A stretch of 64,000 bases of DNA from Deferribacteres bacterium (GTDB lineage: Bacteria > Zhuqueibacterota > Zhuqueibacteria > Zhuqueibacterales > Geothermadaptataceae). Below the pieces are notes generated by a model. The model ran no database searches and was not told where the DNA came from. It saw only the letters and a program-made list of their open reading frames with translations. The position numbers and the translations under genes are program-made. The stretch is taken from NCBI GenBank assembly GCA_020633655.1, contig JACKDF010000008.1, positions 1-64,000 of the forward strand. Direction: 5' to 3'. Shown here piece after piece: positions 12,001 to 18,765 of this stretch; position 1 is the first letter of the stretch, and each line of letters opens with the position of its first letter.

Positions 12001-12874
12001 ATCGTCAACTGCAGGTAAAAATGGCGGTGCTGATGAATCATATGAATTCAATGGCACAGGATATCTGCAAACTGGTCTTGACGACGAGCTTGATGGTATT
12101 TCTGAACTTACTGTTGCAATGTGGGTTAAAACTGACGCCACAAGCTATGACCAATTGTTTGGCCGGTGGAATGTCGGGTATCGTCAAATAGCAGGTGGTT
12201 GGCACATAGGTAATCGCTTAAATTTTACTCTTGCTCAAGATGTGAATGACACTGGCGGTAATAGCAATGCCTATGCAACACAAGGCTTTACTCGTGATAC
12301 CAGTTGGCATCACATTGTATATGTTTACAATGGAAATACTAATCCAGCTGATCGAGTAAAAATCTATTACGACAATGTTGCATTAGCCATGACCATTGAA
12401 GGTGTTATACCTGCTCAACTGACTTCTGTTGGCTCTTCAGCTTATCAATTAGTTCTGGGTAATATCGAACAATCTACTTCGGGTGGACATGTTGGTGCTA
12501 TGGATTATGCAACTATAGAATTAGTCGCATGGTCTGATGCTAAAGTCACTGCAAATTACCAACAAGCAGTCGCTAAATTCGGAAACTTTGCTGTAAAAAC
12601 AGAGGCACCTACTGAATATAGCCTAGAGCACAACTATCCGAATCCGTTTAATCCAACAACAACTATAAAGTACGGCCTGCCACAAAATGAAGGTATCCAA
12701 CTAGTTGTGTATAACGTACGTGGACAAGTTATAAAAACATTAGTTGATGAGTATAAAACGGCTGGATATCATACCGTGAGTTTTAATGCAAATAAACTCG
12801 CTTCAGGTGTATATATCTATAAACTGCAAGCGGGCACATTTGTGATGACACGTAAGATGCTGTTAATAAAATAA
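6068..12874 (+). CDS. secreted multidomain lipase-like/LamG protein with type IX sorting domain
   Basis: 2268 aa, with AGGAG eight bases before the ATG and a signal peptide at about residues 1-21. Residues 25-300 form an alpha/beta-hydrolase with an oxyanion-type FGHG and the nucleophile elbow GHSMG (Ser about 204), as in lipases and esterases. After a pre-peptidase-like beta segment comes a fibronectin type III domain (about 780-860) and a PEGA-like repeat (about 880-955). Three LamG/concanavalin-like domains follow (about 1375-1595, 1720-1935 and 1955-2175), with a DUF2341-like domain (about 1612-1715) between the first two. The last 85 residues are a Por/FlgD-like type IX secretion sorting module (NYPNPFNPTTTI ... 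GVYIYKL). It is probably a cell-surface or secreted enzyme acting on lipid or glycan-bound esters, with lectin-like domains for attachment. Substrate is unknown. Confidence 0.85.
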   Translation: MMKRLVLLILFTVMSTSLLNGQITGESPYPILFGHGLAGGDIKTWNKILGVDKDNGTVKTSGLSLQDVYGLYRRMDNTSIPGDNHSIQFVLNATTNTNIFGPDNQATDSWSISIPNPYLSDDDVRFRFFDNEIPVTKGSLYTYNFMNSINGSGDLVIGDTGNEPGPNESNGNESSIYKQSYAIGKAIERILQVTGAEKVIYVGHSMGAAAIRGYLQIKDQNGNPRFWVDPNDLVNGHKIAKVVTIGGVHSGSNLDGGPIAGIVGINSNSEAMRDLKYSFYTEDATIIGPFFYGGSEANLKSGIDDIYYDFPNYDIDADGNETSTIIGVSSSNYSYDYNEYCPLPSNIAYTWITSDTWWAIDSDIAVEEDRQWPHNAQGQPTPLGSAERISVGILHTKEPQNLDAIVRGLDEPDTEDLAYEIKPNKRYSGIISEQADDSSVDFDYYYLSIDNLNADYYIQVLNNNAPLYEVTAKSPNGSYEVVPETANGHIKRIVPNASGNYYLCVKGFAHLTTSSDISDYSFELIELGNIAKYSDGWHTGGSSQAFWDCYMGILQNLRAQNLNNATLIPYDRGNGVYVYQKVLTYGSQTLQVYVQDLQDHNGVWWQMVYNPNANEAYPLHGQILAWWENNGAEVGYPVGKEMFGNYAGGGLANGQGAVGSAGDGLIIQLFHYTKTNANYYPFNTVCYNVKGTHLGHYAVGRFKEDGPYGAQWFVQKSGPFIETDWPYAGKTAPTGTWWMDIGYYQFFWKDVLGNPQDLVNDQIEEGNSHFGNPGSPSIITPGNLTAVAVSTSQVTLSWNDTMNPSGTTYTVYNITLGSEVVNGVTDHLYTVGNLAIGTGYSFQVSAVYNSVESSLSNNASAITLDDGSSSGGGGSTSVGTLSVFSNVVPSSSASASIDGNTIGSLPILDYLLDVGSHTLTIGAAGYSDYQNTISIVDGQNTSVTGYLSPGSFPMTIQAEGMQHYAPISGDYLQLQGTDQNWYGFTYTDLPQAGRLRVDACLKAGGNIDGVWPKIEMPGYENSVQTVNSTSDTVIVFYKNLSQAITGYEWKIQLDEVTRGINGMMVEVDKLVATYVQPQTNPAIIVSPDTLNLGLNLNGIFSVSNGGDGLLQWAVISEDTTISFDVSSGSNNGDVVVAIDTLGMSIGHFVRPITFSSNAGNIEVFVAWEKVAVPVYPTTVYDFNTLADWTLTAPNTSSSGIENGQLKLEHGEGQSPSEASITSNSTFKDVSVTFTFDNGSTGGTNQQSFVSIGYNPIGAYYMLMFKEDNRSGSGRTIVFIEKAGTGRLWESVDGFELPSGTYTFSLNNGVLKFFHTFNQSIINVTIPNVDTTISGPIKIGTNEETLYLDQVIIANLDSCSSSDNTISDSTSVITALGEWLFDGAIDSSNRKFVNQITGIAATSYGGIASTVDQVGTSNAAVGFDGTGRLVTDITSQMDALTQFTLLLFTRTNVLHAHDQILGRWGNEAHQFIVNWFNDNRFYIYLAQDVNDGGAGSNAYIAVDRDTNWHHYAITYDAGTVQMFYDGVLQQLQVTGSLPTALTSAGSTPLVIGNYDNTTSGPPHIGDVSYFMIDTTVWTDAAISANFEQLSHIAGDLTGEDSTSAPALFGDWSNRVELHLDASMVSGSQDLINFPLLVTEACLPPDIFAQTQVTGIDVQFTLDTLGTQVLPYERVSFGSATAEFHVLVPTIYANQNTTFYVWYGNEYATDTSTNTVWTGLSGVWHMNETSGNAWDSSPNGNTLIDNNLVGSATGKIGNARDFERDVTQFLSISDADQMGLEPSDDWTISFWVNHETVASGGVNDVYVSKFSNTSRSFHIYSETEGDIGASITTGGSYMTKDVSWLPIVGTWYHMVVVYDASAASIQYFSNGQLLGTQTGYGSSVDNSSANFKIGGVDYYNDKLDAVMDEVRVYPYALSADWIATMYDNQCNPAVNIGIDNPLSTDSSTVFGEWHFDGALGTTDKSANEISNGVPVIPINTSSTAGKNGGADESYEFNGTGYLQTGLDDELDGISELTVAMWVKTDATSYDQLFGRWNVGYRQIAGGWHIGNRLNFTLAQDVNDTGGNSNAYATQGFTRDTSWHHIVYVYNGNTNPADRVKIYYDNVALAMTIEGVIPAQLTSVGSSAYQLVLGNIEQSTSGGHVGAMDYATIELVAWSDAKVTANYQQAVAKFGNFAVKTEAPTEYSLEHNYPNPFNPTTTIKYGLPQNEGIQLVVYNVRGQVIKTLVDEYKTAGYHTVSFNANKLASGVYIYKLQAGTFVMTRKMLLIK

Positions 12875-13028
12875 CTTAGTATAGAGCATGAATATTTACG
12901 GCTTCTTTCCAATAAAGTCATGTGTATAATGCACCATACTACCATTAATCTTCAAATCAGATGGGAAACCCTATTCATTTTAAATGATTTTGGTACTCTA
13001 AACGAAAACGTACCATTTTTGAATCAAA

Positions 13029-13056
13029 AAGCCGCTCGATGTTTCTTGAGCGGCTT
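13029..13056 (-). terminator. Rho-independent terminator
   Basis: Inverted repeat AAGCCGCTC (13029-13037) and GAGCGGCTT (13048-13056). On the minus strand the hairpin is followed by a T run, so it ends the minus-strand DUF2958 operon. It also separates that operon from the plus-strand gene ending at 12874. Confidence 0.8.
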
Positions 13057-13067
13057 ATCGTTTACTT

Positions 13068-13370
13068 TTAATATCTTTGTGCAAAAGAAAACTTCTTTGG
13101 TTTCCAATACAAATCCCGATCAACCTCTATCCCCCGGATACAAATATCCTTTAATTCCTGAAAGGAAATATACCCCCATTCTGCCATCTCATCATCCCCA
13201 AGATTAGCATAGCCAAAGAAAAGATCACCTCCATCGAACTCAGCAATATACCAATCGCATTGCCCGATGAAAAAGTGCAAATGAATGATTTTCTCTTCGA
13301 CTGGAATGTGTTCGGTTTCATACAACCTGGGGATTAGCACTAGTTCTTCTTGTGTTGGAATATTCCACAT
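13068..13370 (-). CDS. DUF2958-like protein
   Basis: 100 aa. The start at 13370 is chosen because AAAGGAG lies seven bases upstream; the longer frame to 13484 has no such site. The sequence follows the DUF2958 pattern: LIPRLYETE near the start, an acidic middle with LFFGYANLG, EWGYISFQEL and a closing IEVDRDLYWKPKKFS. DUF2958 proteins are small proteins of unknown function common on plasmids and conjugative elements. It overlaps the 3' end of the RecB/Cas4-like nuclease gene by 53 bases and is the last gene of that minus-strand mobile-element operon. Confidence 0.7.
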   Translation of the reverse strand: MWNIPTQEELVLIPRLYETEHIPVEEKIIHLHFFIGQCDWYIAEFDGGDLFFGYANLGDDEMAEWGYISFQELKDICIRGIEVDRDLYWKPKKFSFAQRY

Positions 13371-14154
13371 TGTCAGCTCCTTTCCCGGTGACTTTTCCGT
13401 TCCACAACCAACAATACTTCTTAAATTCACAATCATTACAACGCCAGGAAGAGATCGGATAGAATACACCAGCTTCAATAGCAAATATCACAGCTTTGGC
13501 TAAGTTGAACAGCTTTACGTAATCCTTCTCAGTACGAGTAGTCGGAATACGATCGATCTTAGGCTCTTTGGTTTTGTACAAGGCATCAATTCGTAGACTA
13601 GGTATCTGTCCGGTTTTGTAATTGTAAGCATAACTATACGCTGTCATCTGCAAACTGGAATCCACATCTACTGCTAAAAGAGCTTTTGCAGCTGTCTTGA
13701 AATCAACGATCAGATGATTTTCCAGAACGAGATCGATAATGCCGTAGAGCGATGTATCCAATGTCTCACCGGTGGAATGATCAACGATGGGAACGGTAAA
13801 GCTCTGTTCCACAGCCACAATCTTGCTCTCAGGCAATTGCTCATCATAAAATTTCAGCATTTTCAAACCGATTTGCTTCAATGATTTTTGCGATTCCTTA
13901 CTTTTGAATCGAATATCCCCTTGACAGGATGCATACCAATCAGCATCGAAAATGGAAAGCGCCTTTAAAACATCATCTCTGTTACCTGTCATCAATAGTT
14001 TATGCATCCATTCAATAGCTGCATGGACAGAACTGCCAAAGGCAAGCGCAGAAGGCGTGAATGCTGGTGAGAGTTTGTCGATGTATTTGAATTTGTATTT
14101 GAGAGAACAGCCAATATAGGCATTAATTTGACTGACACTGATATATTCAAGCAT
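13318..14154 (-). CDS. RecB/Cas4-like PD-(D/E)XK nuclease with Fe-S cysteines
   Basis: 278 aa. The N-terminus has the QxxxY-type opening SVSQINAYIGCSLKYKFKY (Cys16) and AFGSSVHAAIEWM. The middle holds the PD-(D/E)XK core with GIIDLVL and VDFKTA (Asp, then Asp-x-Lys). The C-terminal part has C-x2-C-x5-C (RCNDCEFKKYC). The four cysteines match the 4Fe-4S clasp of Cas4/AddB-like nucleases. It is expected to be a DNA end-processing exonuclease. No cas genes or CRISPR repeats are nearby, so a role in the biology of the mobile element is more likely than spacer acquisition. The start overlaps the upstream stop (TAATG). Confidence 0.8.
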   Translation of the reverse strand: MLEYISVSQINAYIGCSLKYKFKYIDKLSPAFTPSALAFGSSVHAAIEWMHKLLMTGNRDDVLKALSIFDADWYASCQGDIRFKSKESQKSLKQIGLKMLKFYDEQLPESKIVAVEQSFTVPIVDHSTGETLDTSLYGIIDLVLENHLIVDFKTAAKALLAVDVDSSLQMTAYSYAYNYKTGQIPSLRIDALYKTKEPKIDRIPTTRTEKDYVKLFNLAKAVIFAIEAGVFYPISSWRCNDCEFKKYCWLWNGKVTGKGADNVEYSNTRRTSANPQVV

Positions 14155-14717
14155 TATCCACCCCCTTCATTTAGAAGATTTTCAATCAAATGGCTTGCAT
14201 CCTGCTTGCTGATACTTTTCATGGATGTTACCTGAAAGTAGTTGAGCAAATAGTCTTCAATCTTGCCATTTGAAAGCCCTTGTTCTGCAAGCAGCCGGAA
14301 AAGATAACGTCGCTGTGGTGTTGTCATGGCATCTTCAGATGATAACTGGCGGTGTTCCAATGCAGCTTGAGCTTTATTTGTTTTGTTAGCTCCATTGGTA
14401 ACAGGTGACCTCACAGAATTCCACGGCTCTTTGGATGACATTTCTGGATCGAGATACAAAGCTTCAAATTGAATCCAAATAATATCGTTATTCTCATTTC
14501 TGCCGTTCAAAGCAGAGACCATTTGCAGTGTACTGCTTTTTCGTCTCGATGCATGAATAATCACAGGACAATCCGAAGGTAATACCACCAAAGTACTCCC
14601 TTCAAAATGTCTCTGCCGTGCCAGGTTTTCAATTTCATTCATTGAGATGCTTTCAACAGATTTGATCGTGCCATCGGTTGAAACAACATCAATGATGCGT
14701 GTATTTGTTTTTACCAT
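14154..14717 (-). CDS. mobile-element protein with C-terminal helical domain
   Basis: 187 aa from the ATG at 14717, with AAGGAG six to eight bases upstream; the longer frame to 14816 overlaps the RHH gene and has no ribosome binding site. The C-terminal 55 residues (TTPQRRYLFRLLAEQGL ... SKQDASHLIENLL) form a small helical module often seen at the ends of phage and plasmid recombination or single-strand-annealing proteins. The N-terminal region is unassigned. The gene lies between the RHH protein and the RecB/Cas4-like nuclease in one operon, so a part in DNA processing with the nuclease is likely but not shown. Confidence 0.6.
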   Translation of the reverse strand: MVKTNTRIIDVVSTDGTIKSVESISMNEIENLARQRHFEGSTLVVLPSDCPVIIHASRRKSSTLQMVSALNGRNENNDIIWIQFEALYLDPEMSSKEPWNSVRSPVTNGANKTNKAQAALEHRQLSSEDAMTTPQRRYLFRLLAEQGLSNGKIEDYLLNYFQVTSMKSISKQDASHLIENLLNEGGG

Positions 14718-14928
14718 TTCTGGACTCCTTGTTTGGATTTTGATTTTTGTTTTGGATGAGGCTTTGCAGCTTTGCCACCTGGTTTGCTTCTGGCCCCAGC
14801 ATGAGAAAGAAGACATAGATTGAATAACTCAGGATGGTGTTGACTACATAGGTCATCGGTTTACCGGAACTTGTGGAAATGAGTTTTACAACTGGAATGA
14901 GTTCTTCAGAGATTTTAGGACTGTACAT
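14689..14928 (-). CDS. small ribbon-helix-helix-like DNA-binding protein
   Basis: 79 aa, with a strong ribosome binding site (AAAGGAGG) before the ATG. Residues 1-40 resemble a ribbon-helix-helix fold: a short strand (YSPKISEELIPVV), a helix, a GKPMT turn and a second helix. A hydrophobic stretch and a basic tail follow. It is the first gene of the minus-strand operon and faces the TraD-like ATPase gene across a 180-base divergent region. By position it may act as the operon repressor or as a relaxosome accessory. The domain call is moderate. Confidence 0.5.
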   Translation of the reverse strand: MYSPKISEELIPVVKLISTSSGKPMTYVVNTILSYSIYVFFLMLGPEANQVAKLQSLIQNKNQNPNKESRNGKNKYTHH

Positions 14929-15108
14929 AAATCCTCCTTTTGTAAGTGATTTTTGTTTGTAATGAACATTTAGTTGGCTTCACTTACAGGATAAAGCAGG
15001 AGAGAAATTCGGATAGCAGTGCAGAATTGAGTAACAAGGCAATTTGCGTGGAAAACTAATATCACGAAAGGATTTATAATGGAAGAGTAGAAGTCATGTA
15101 ATAACACT

Positions 15109-16362
15109 ATGCCAAGCACAAATTCACAAGATATTACAATTCTGGGAGAAACAACCTTTCGCAATGATCACAAGATTTTTGGCATCAAACAAGCCGATCG
15201 GCGCTATCATATGCATATATTGGGGAAAACAGGTATGGGAAAAACCACACTGCTTGAAAATATGCTTATTTCTGATATTGAATATGGCAGGGGCTGTGCA
15301 CTAATCGATCCCCATGGTGACTTGGCAGAATCTTTATTGGATCGTATTCCAAAACGTCGAACCAATGATGTGATTTACTTCAATCCCGCAGATACTCAGC
15401 ATCCTATTGCAATGAATATTCTGGAGAAAGTACCAAGTGATCAGCGTGCTTTGCTGGCTGTCAGCGTTTTGTCAATTTTTAAGAAGCTATACAGCGAATT
15501 CTGGGGATCACGAATGGAGTATGTTTTCCGAAATGCACTTCTCACTGCAACCCAACTTGAAAGAGCGAATTTAAGAACAGTGGTCGATTTGCTGACGAAT
15601 CTCAACTTTAGAGAAGCCATTATTCCGAAATTGACCGATAGAGCTTTGATAAAATTTTGGCAGAAGGAGTTTGCGACTTTTGATAAACGGCAACGGACAG
15701 AAGTTATTTTTCCGATCATCAACAAAGTCGGGCAGTTTCTCACAAATCCCTTCATCTCCCCTATAATTGATACCTATAAAAACAAAGTGGACTTCAGACG
15801 AGTTATTGATCAAAATCAAATACTCATTGCCAATCTCTCAAAAGGTAAAATCAGTGAAGATGCCATGATGTTGCTCGGGGCAATATTAATTACAAAAATC
15901 CAGCTTGCAGCGCTTAGTCGTTCAGATATACCAGAAAAAGACCGAACTGATTTCCATTTGTACATCGATGAATGTCAGAATTTTCTTTCGGAGAATTTCG
16001 CCAATTTGTTTGCAGAAATGCGCAAATATCGGCTTAATCTTGTTTTGGCAAATCAGCATTTTGGACAACTTGAAACATCGATTCAGCAAAGCATTTTGGG
16101 TAATATTGGCAGTCTTCTTTGCTTCCGATTGGGAGTATTTGATGCTGAGTTGATGCAGAAAGAGTTTTATCCTTATGTCAATTCGAAGAACTTGATAGAA
16201 CTGCCAAAGTATCACATCTTTCTGAAATTAATGATTGATGGTGTGGCATCGAGAGTTTTTAGTGCGAAGACTTTAAGGTTGGATGACAAGCTACATCTGC
16301 AGAAGAATAAAATTACCAAGGTATCACAGGCAAGATATTCTCGTAATGGGATGTTCATCTGA
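15109..16362 (+). CDS. TraD/VirD4/HerA-like DNA-translocating ATPase
   Basis: 417 aa. Walker A is GKTGMGKTTL at about residues 38-47, followed by IDPHGDLAESLL, a signature of conjugative coupling and HerA-like ATPases. The Walker B segment is HLYIDECQNF, and a sensor-like LVLANQHFGQL follows. No transmembrane helices were seen, so this is the soluble type found in many integrated elements rather than a full membrane coupling protein. It is expected to pump DNA or to act with a nuclease. The divergently encoded RecB/Cas4-like nuclease is an obvious partner, since HerA-nuclease pairs process DNA ends. Conjugation is not proven because no relaxase was found in the window. Confidence 0.75.
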   Translation: MPSTNSQDITILGETTFRNDHKIFGIKQADRRYHMHILGKTGMGKTTLLENMLISDIEYGRGCALIDPHGDLAESLLDRIPKRRTNDVIYFNPADTQHPIAMNILEKVPSDQRALLAVSVLSIFKKLYSEFWGSRMEYVFRNALLTATQLERANLRTVVDLLTNLNFREAIIPKLTDRALIKFWQKEFATFDKRQRTEVIFPIINKVGQFLTNPFISPIIDTYKNKVDFRRVIDQNQILIANLSKGKISEDAMMLLGAILITKIQLAALSRSDIPEKDRTDFHLYIDECQNFLSENFANLFAEMRKYRLNLVLANQHFGQLETSIQQSILGNIGSLLCFRLGVFDAELMQKEFYPYVNSKNLIELPKYHIFLKLMIDGVASRVFSAKTLRLDDKLHLQKNKITKVSQARYSRNGMFI

Positions 16363-16389
16363 GATCCGATCATTTAACTTGACGCCCAT

Positions 16390-16496
16390 ATATAGTATGT
16401 TTATGTGTTAATTTACACTATATGTGTACGATTGTTTGAAAATTACCAAATATTCACTTGACTTTATTGAACAGTATTGTACATTGGTTGTACAGG
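16390..16496 (+). promoter_or_regulatory. promoter and candidate LexA-like operators
   Basis: A possible -35 TTGACT (16458-16463) and -10 TACATT (16480-16485) lie 16 bases apart. Two identical TGTACA hexamers (16478-16483 and 16489-16494) start 11 bp apart, one helical turn, and overlap the -10 box. A related TGTACG is at 16425-16430. An ATATAGT/ACTATAT inverted repeat (16390-16396, 16417-16423) lies farther upstream. The arrangement suits autorepression by the LexA-like protein encoded just downstream. Confidence 0.5.
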
Positions 16497-16511
16497 ATGA
16501 GAGAGGAATGT

Positions 16512-17135
16512 ATGAACAAAAAACTTACTGAAAAACAATACAATGCTTTTCGATTTATTAGGAACTCATTGGTGCACGACGGAAAATCGCCATCGGTAAG
16601 GGAGCTGATGAAAAAATTAGGTTACAATTCACCAAATGCTGCAGCCTATGTTATTGAAAGCCTCATTGACCTCGGCTTAATTGAAAGAAAGGAAGATAAA
16701 AAGCTCGTTATCGCAAAAGATTTGGAACCAGAGACTCCATTTAATGAACGGACAATACCCGTTCCTCTGCTAGGGGTAGTACCATGTGGAGTCCCTGTAA
16801 TTTCTGATGAAAATACAGAGGCTATAATTTCTGTTTCCGAGAAACTTGCGAAGCCACCACACAAATATTTTTTTCTGAGGGCCAATGGCAATTCTATGAA
16901 TGCAGCAGGTATAGAAGATGGTGACCTGGTATTGATTAAACAGCAGGCGACTGCGAAAGACGGAGACCATGTGGTTGCCCTTGTAGACGGAGAATCCACT
17001 ATTAAAGAATTTCGAAGAGATAAAAATGTAGTCTTATTAAATCCTAAATCAACGGATAAGTCTTATAAACCTATTGTGGTCACTTCTGATCTTAAAGTCC
17101 AGGGGATAGTAGTAACCGCATTAACAGGAATTTGA
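16512..17135 (+). CDS. LexA-like self-cleaving repressor
   Basis: 207 aa from the ATG at 16512, with GAGAGG upstream. Residues 1-65 form a LexA-type winged helix (KLTEKQYNAFRFIRN ... PSVRELMKKLGY ... GLIERKE). Residues 80-207 form the S24 peptidase domain. The visible cleavage site is Cys92-Gly93 (VVPCGV), the nucleophile is Ser128 (GNSMNAAG) and the general base is Lys165 (STIKEF). The family represses promoters until DNA damage and RecA filaments trigger self-cleavage. The stop codon is five bases before the ATG of a membrane protein followed by a CD-NTase and an E2-like gene, so it heads a CBASS-like operon. It could instead be the repressor of the mobile element. Confidence 0.82.
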   Translation: MNKKLTEKQYNAFRFIRNSLVHDGKSPSVRELMKKLGYNSPNAAAYVIESLIDLGLIERKEDKKLVIAKDLEPETPFNERTIPVPLLGVVPCGVPVISDENTEAIISVSEKLAKPPHKYFFLRANGNSMNAAGIEDGDLVLIKQQATAKDGDHVVALVDGESTIKEFRRDKNVVLLNPKSTDKSYKPIVVTSDLKVQGIVVTALTGI

Positions 17136-17140
17136 ATTTT

Positions 17141-17689
17141 ATGACTGAATTAAAAGAATTATTATCAGCACTTTCCTTGCTTCAATGGACTTTAATTGCA
17201 ATTTGTTGGCTTATTTCAAATGGGATTGTCATATTTGTTGCGGGAAAATGGTTCTGGCGAAAAGAGCGAAGATTATACCGTAATCTGAAGCGTCCAATAA
17301 TGATTATTACCCCTACTAATGAGAATAATGGAAGCATCCCGGGAACGAACATGGCTTATGAGAAAAAACTCTTATCTGATAATGGTTTTTTTCGAATTGA
17401 CGGAGATGTTTGTGATTATAAAGCATTTAATCCAAATAACAATCATTGCATTGTAGTTTTAGGATATCACAAAGAAATGGATGGAATCGGAGATGTTCTA
17501 ACGAAGATTAAGAGTCTACATATACCGCTGATTATTTATACTTATGGTAAAAACGTAAATGCTATAACCGAATCTCATAAAAAAGAATTTGACCGTTATC
17601 CATTTATATTGTACGCAAATTTTCATCTAACCTTAATTAATCACATCTTTACAACACTGGCGACGTATCCATTCAACTTCAAGCAATGA
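17141..17689 (+). CDS. membrane protein, candidate CBASS effector
   Basis: 182 aa from the ATG at 17141 (AGGA upstream); a TTG at 17132 overlaps the lexA-like stop. One hydrophobic segment lies at about residues 10-38, followed by a basic patch (WFWRKERRLYRNLKR). A soluble alternating strand/helix domain begins with PIMIITPTNE and contains CIVVLGYH and IPLIIYTYG, which suggests a small Rossmann- or TIR-like fold. No catalytic motif was recognised. Its place between the repressor and the CD-NTase, with an ATGA overlap to the latter, suggests that it is the cyclic-nucleotide-responsive membrane effector. Effector function is inference from operon position. Confidence 0.6.
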   Translation: MTELKELLSALSLLQWTLIAICWLISNGIVIFVAGKWFWRKERRLYRNLKRPIMIITPTNENNGSIPGTNMAYEKKLLSDNGFFRIDGDVCDYKAFNPNNNHCIVVLGYHKEMDGIGDVLTKIKSLHIPLIIYTYGKNVNAITESHKKEFDRYPFILYANFHLTLINHIFTTLATYPFNFKQ

Positions 17690-18765
17690 ATGAGATATTC
17701 TCAAATAACTATCAATTAAAGGGAAATGCACCTATGAACTCTAAGCAACGCAACCAGATTATAATAGATTATATTAGGCATAATTTATCTCCTACTCCTG
17801 AGGAAAGGAAGTTTATCTCTGAGAGATATAATGAACTCAAGGAAATATTAAAAGGTAGAACATTTCAAAGTGGCTCTTATCGCCGTTTTACTTCAACAAC
17901 GCCGGTTAATGACTTGGATGTAATTTATGTATTACCTGAAAGAATGGCACAAAAAATACTTGAGAGTAAAACGCATATTGATCCTTCAGACATAGATATG
18001 AATAATGTGTTAGACAGTTTAGCAGATTTACTGCAGGACTTTTACTCAGATCAGGTTGAAATAAGAGTACAGCCTCATTCTGTTGGTATTTTTTGGGGTT
18101 CGGATGATGATTTCTCGATTGACGTTGTTCCAGCAATACCTGCCCGCGATAACATGTATTGGGTTCCTGAGTCATCTCATTTATCAATCAATAAGCGTCG
18201 CAAATTTTACAAAGACAATAAAGATATAGATGTTGTTTGGATTAAATCTGATCCTGTTGGCTATATCAAGCAAGCAGAGGTTCTCGATAAGAGAACTAAT
18301 GGATGTTTTCGAAAAGGAACTAAATTTGTAAAAAAATGGAAACATGGCTGCAAAAATGAAAATCCTGATTTTCCATTAAAATCTTTTCATCTTGAGTTGA
18401 TCATAACAGAAATATTGCAAAAAAATATTGATGCTACAGTTTTCGATGTTGTAGTCTTGTTTTGGCAACAATTAAAAAATTTTCTTGAATCACCAAAATT
18501 TCCAGACAGAGCCAATCCAGAAATTTTTATTGATGAGTATCTTTCTTCATTAACAACTACTGAAAGGAATATTGTTTTTGAGTATATTGATGAGGCGTTA
18601 TTTTTATTGGGTGAATTAAATAGTGCAACCTCAGAAGCTGCGGTTATTAAATCAATGGAAAAATTATTAAAAATTCCTTTGACCCAACCTTCAATCTCTA
18701 GCGTTATAGTTGGAGAAAATGTCGAACGGCGCACTAAAGCATATTCAAAGCCATATCGATGGTAA
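17686..18765 (+). CDS. CBASS-type CD-NTase (cyclic oligonucleotide synthase)
   Basis: 359 aa. The nucleotidyltransferase core shows Gly63-Ser64 (FQSGSYRRFTS), the metal-binding pair Asp76-x-Asp78 (NDLDVIYVLPE) and a third Asp146 (FSIDVVPAIP). The helical C-terminal half fits OAS/cGAS-like CD-NTases, which make cyclic di- or trinucleotides on phage infection. An alternative start is Met17 (17734), preceded by AAAGGGA. The C-terminus ends in KPYRW; CD-NTases conjugated by Cap2/E2 enzymes usually end in Gly or similar small residues, so conjugation at this end is doubtful. The ATG overlaps the effector stop, and the 3' end overlaps the E2-like gene. Confidence 0.82.
   Translation: MNEIFSNNYQLKGNAPMNSKQRNQIIIDYIRHNLSPTPEERKFISERYNELKEILKGRTFQSGSYRRFTSTTPVNDLDVIYVLPERMAQKILESKTHIDPSDIDMNNVLDSLADLLQDFYSDQVEIRVQPHSVGIFWGSDDDFSIDVVPAIPARDNMYWVPESSHLSINKRRKFYKDNKDIDVVWIKSDPVGYIKQAEVLDKRTNGCFRKGTKFVKKWKHGCKNENPDFPLKSFHLELIITEILQKNIDATVFDVVVLFWQQLKNFLESPKFPDRANPEIFIDEYLSSLTTTERNIVFEYIDEALFLLGELNSATSEAAVIKSMEKLLKIPLTQPSISSVIVGENVERRTKAYSKPYRW

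Noticed and set aside
12920..13207. 95-codon plus-strand reading frame
   Set aside because: Runs through a terminator hairpin and opposite the DUF2958 gene; a shadow.
15109..16362. Full conjugation system
   Set aside because: A coupling-type ATPase is present, but no relaxase or mating-pair genes were found, so an integrative conjugative element is not supported.
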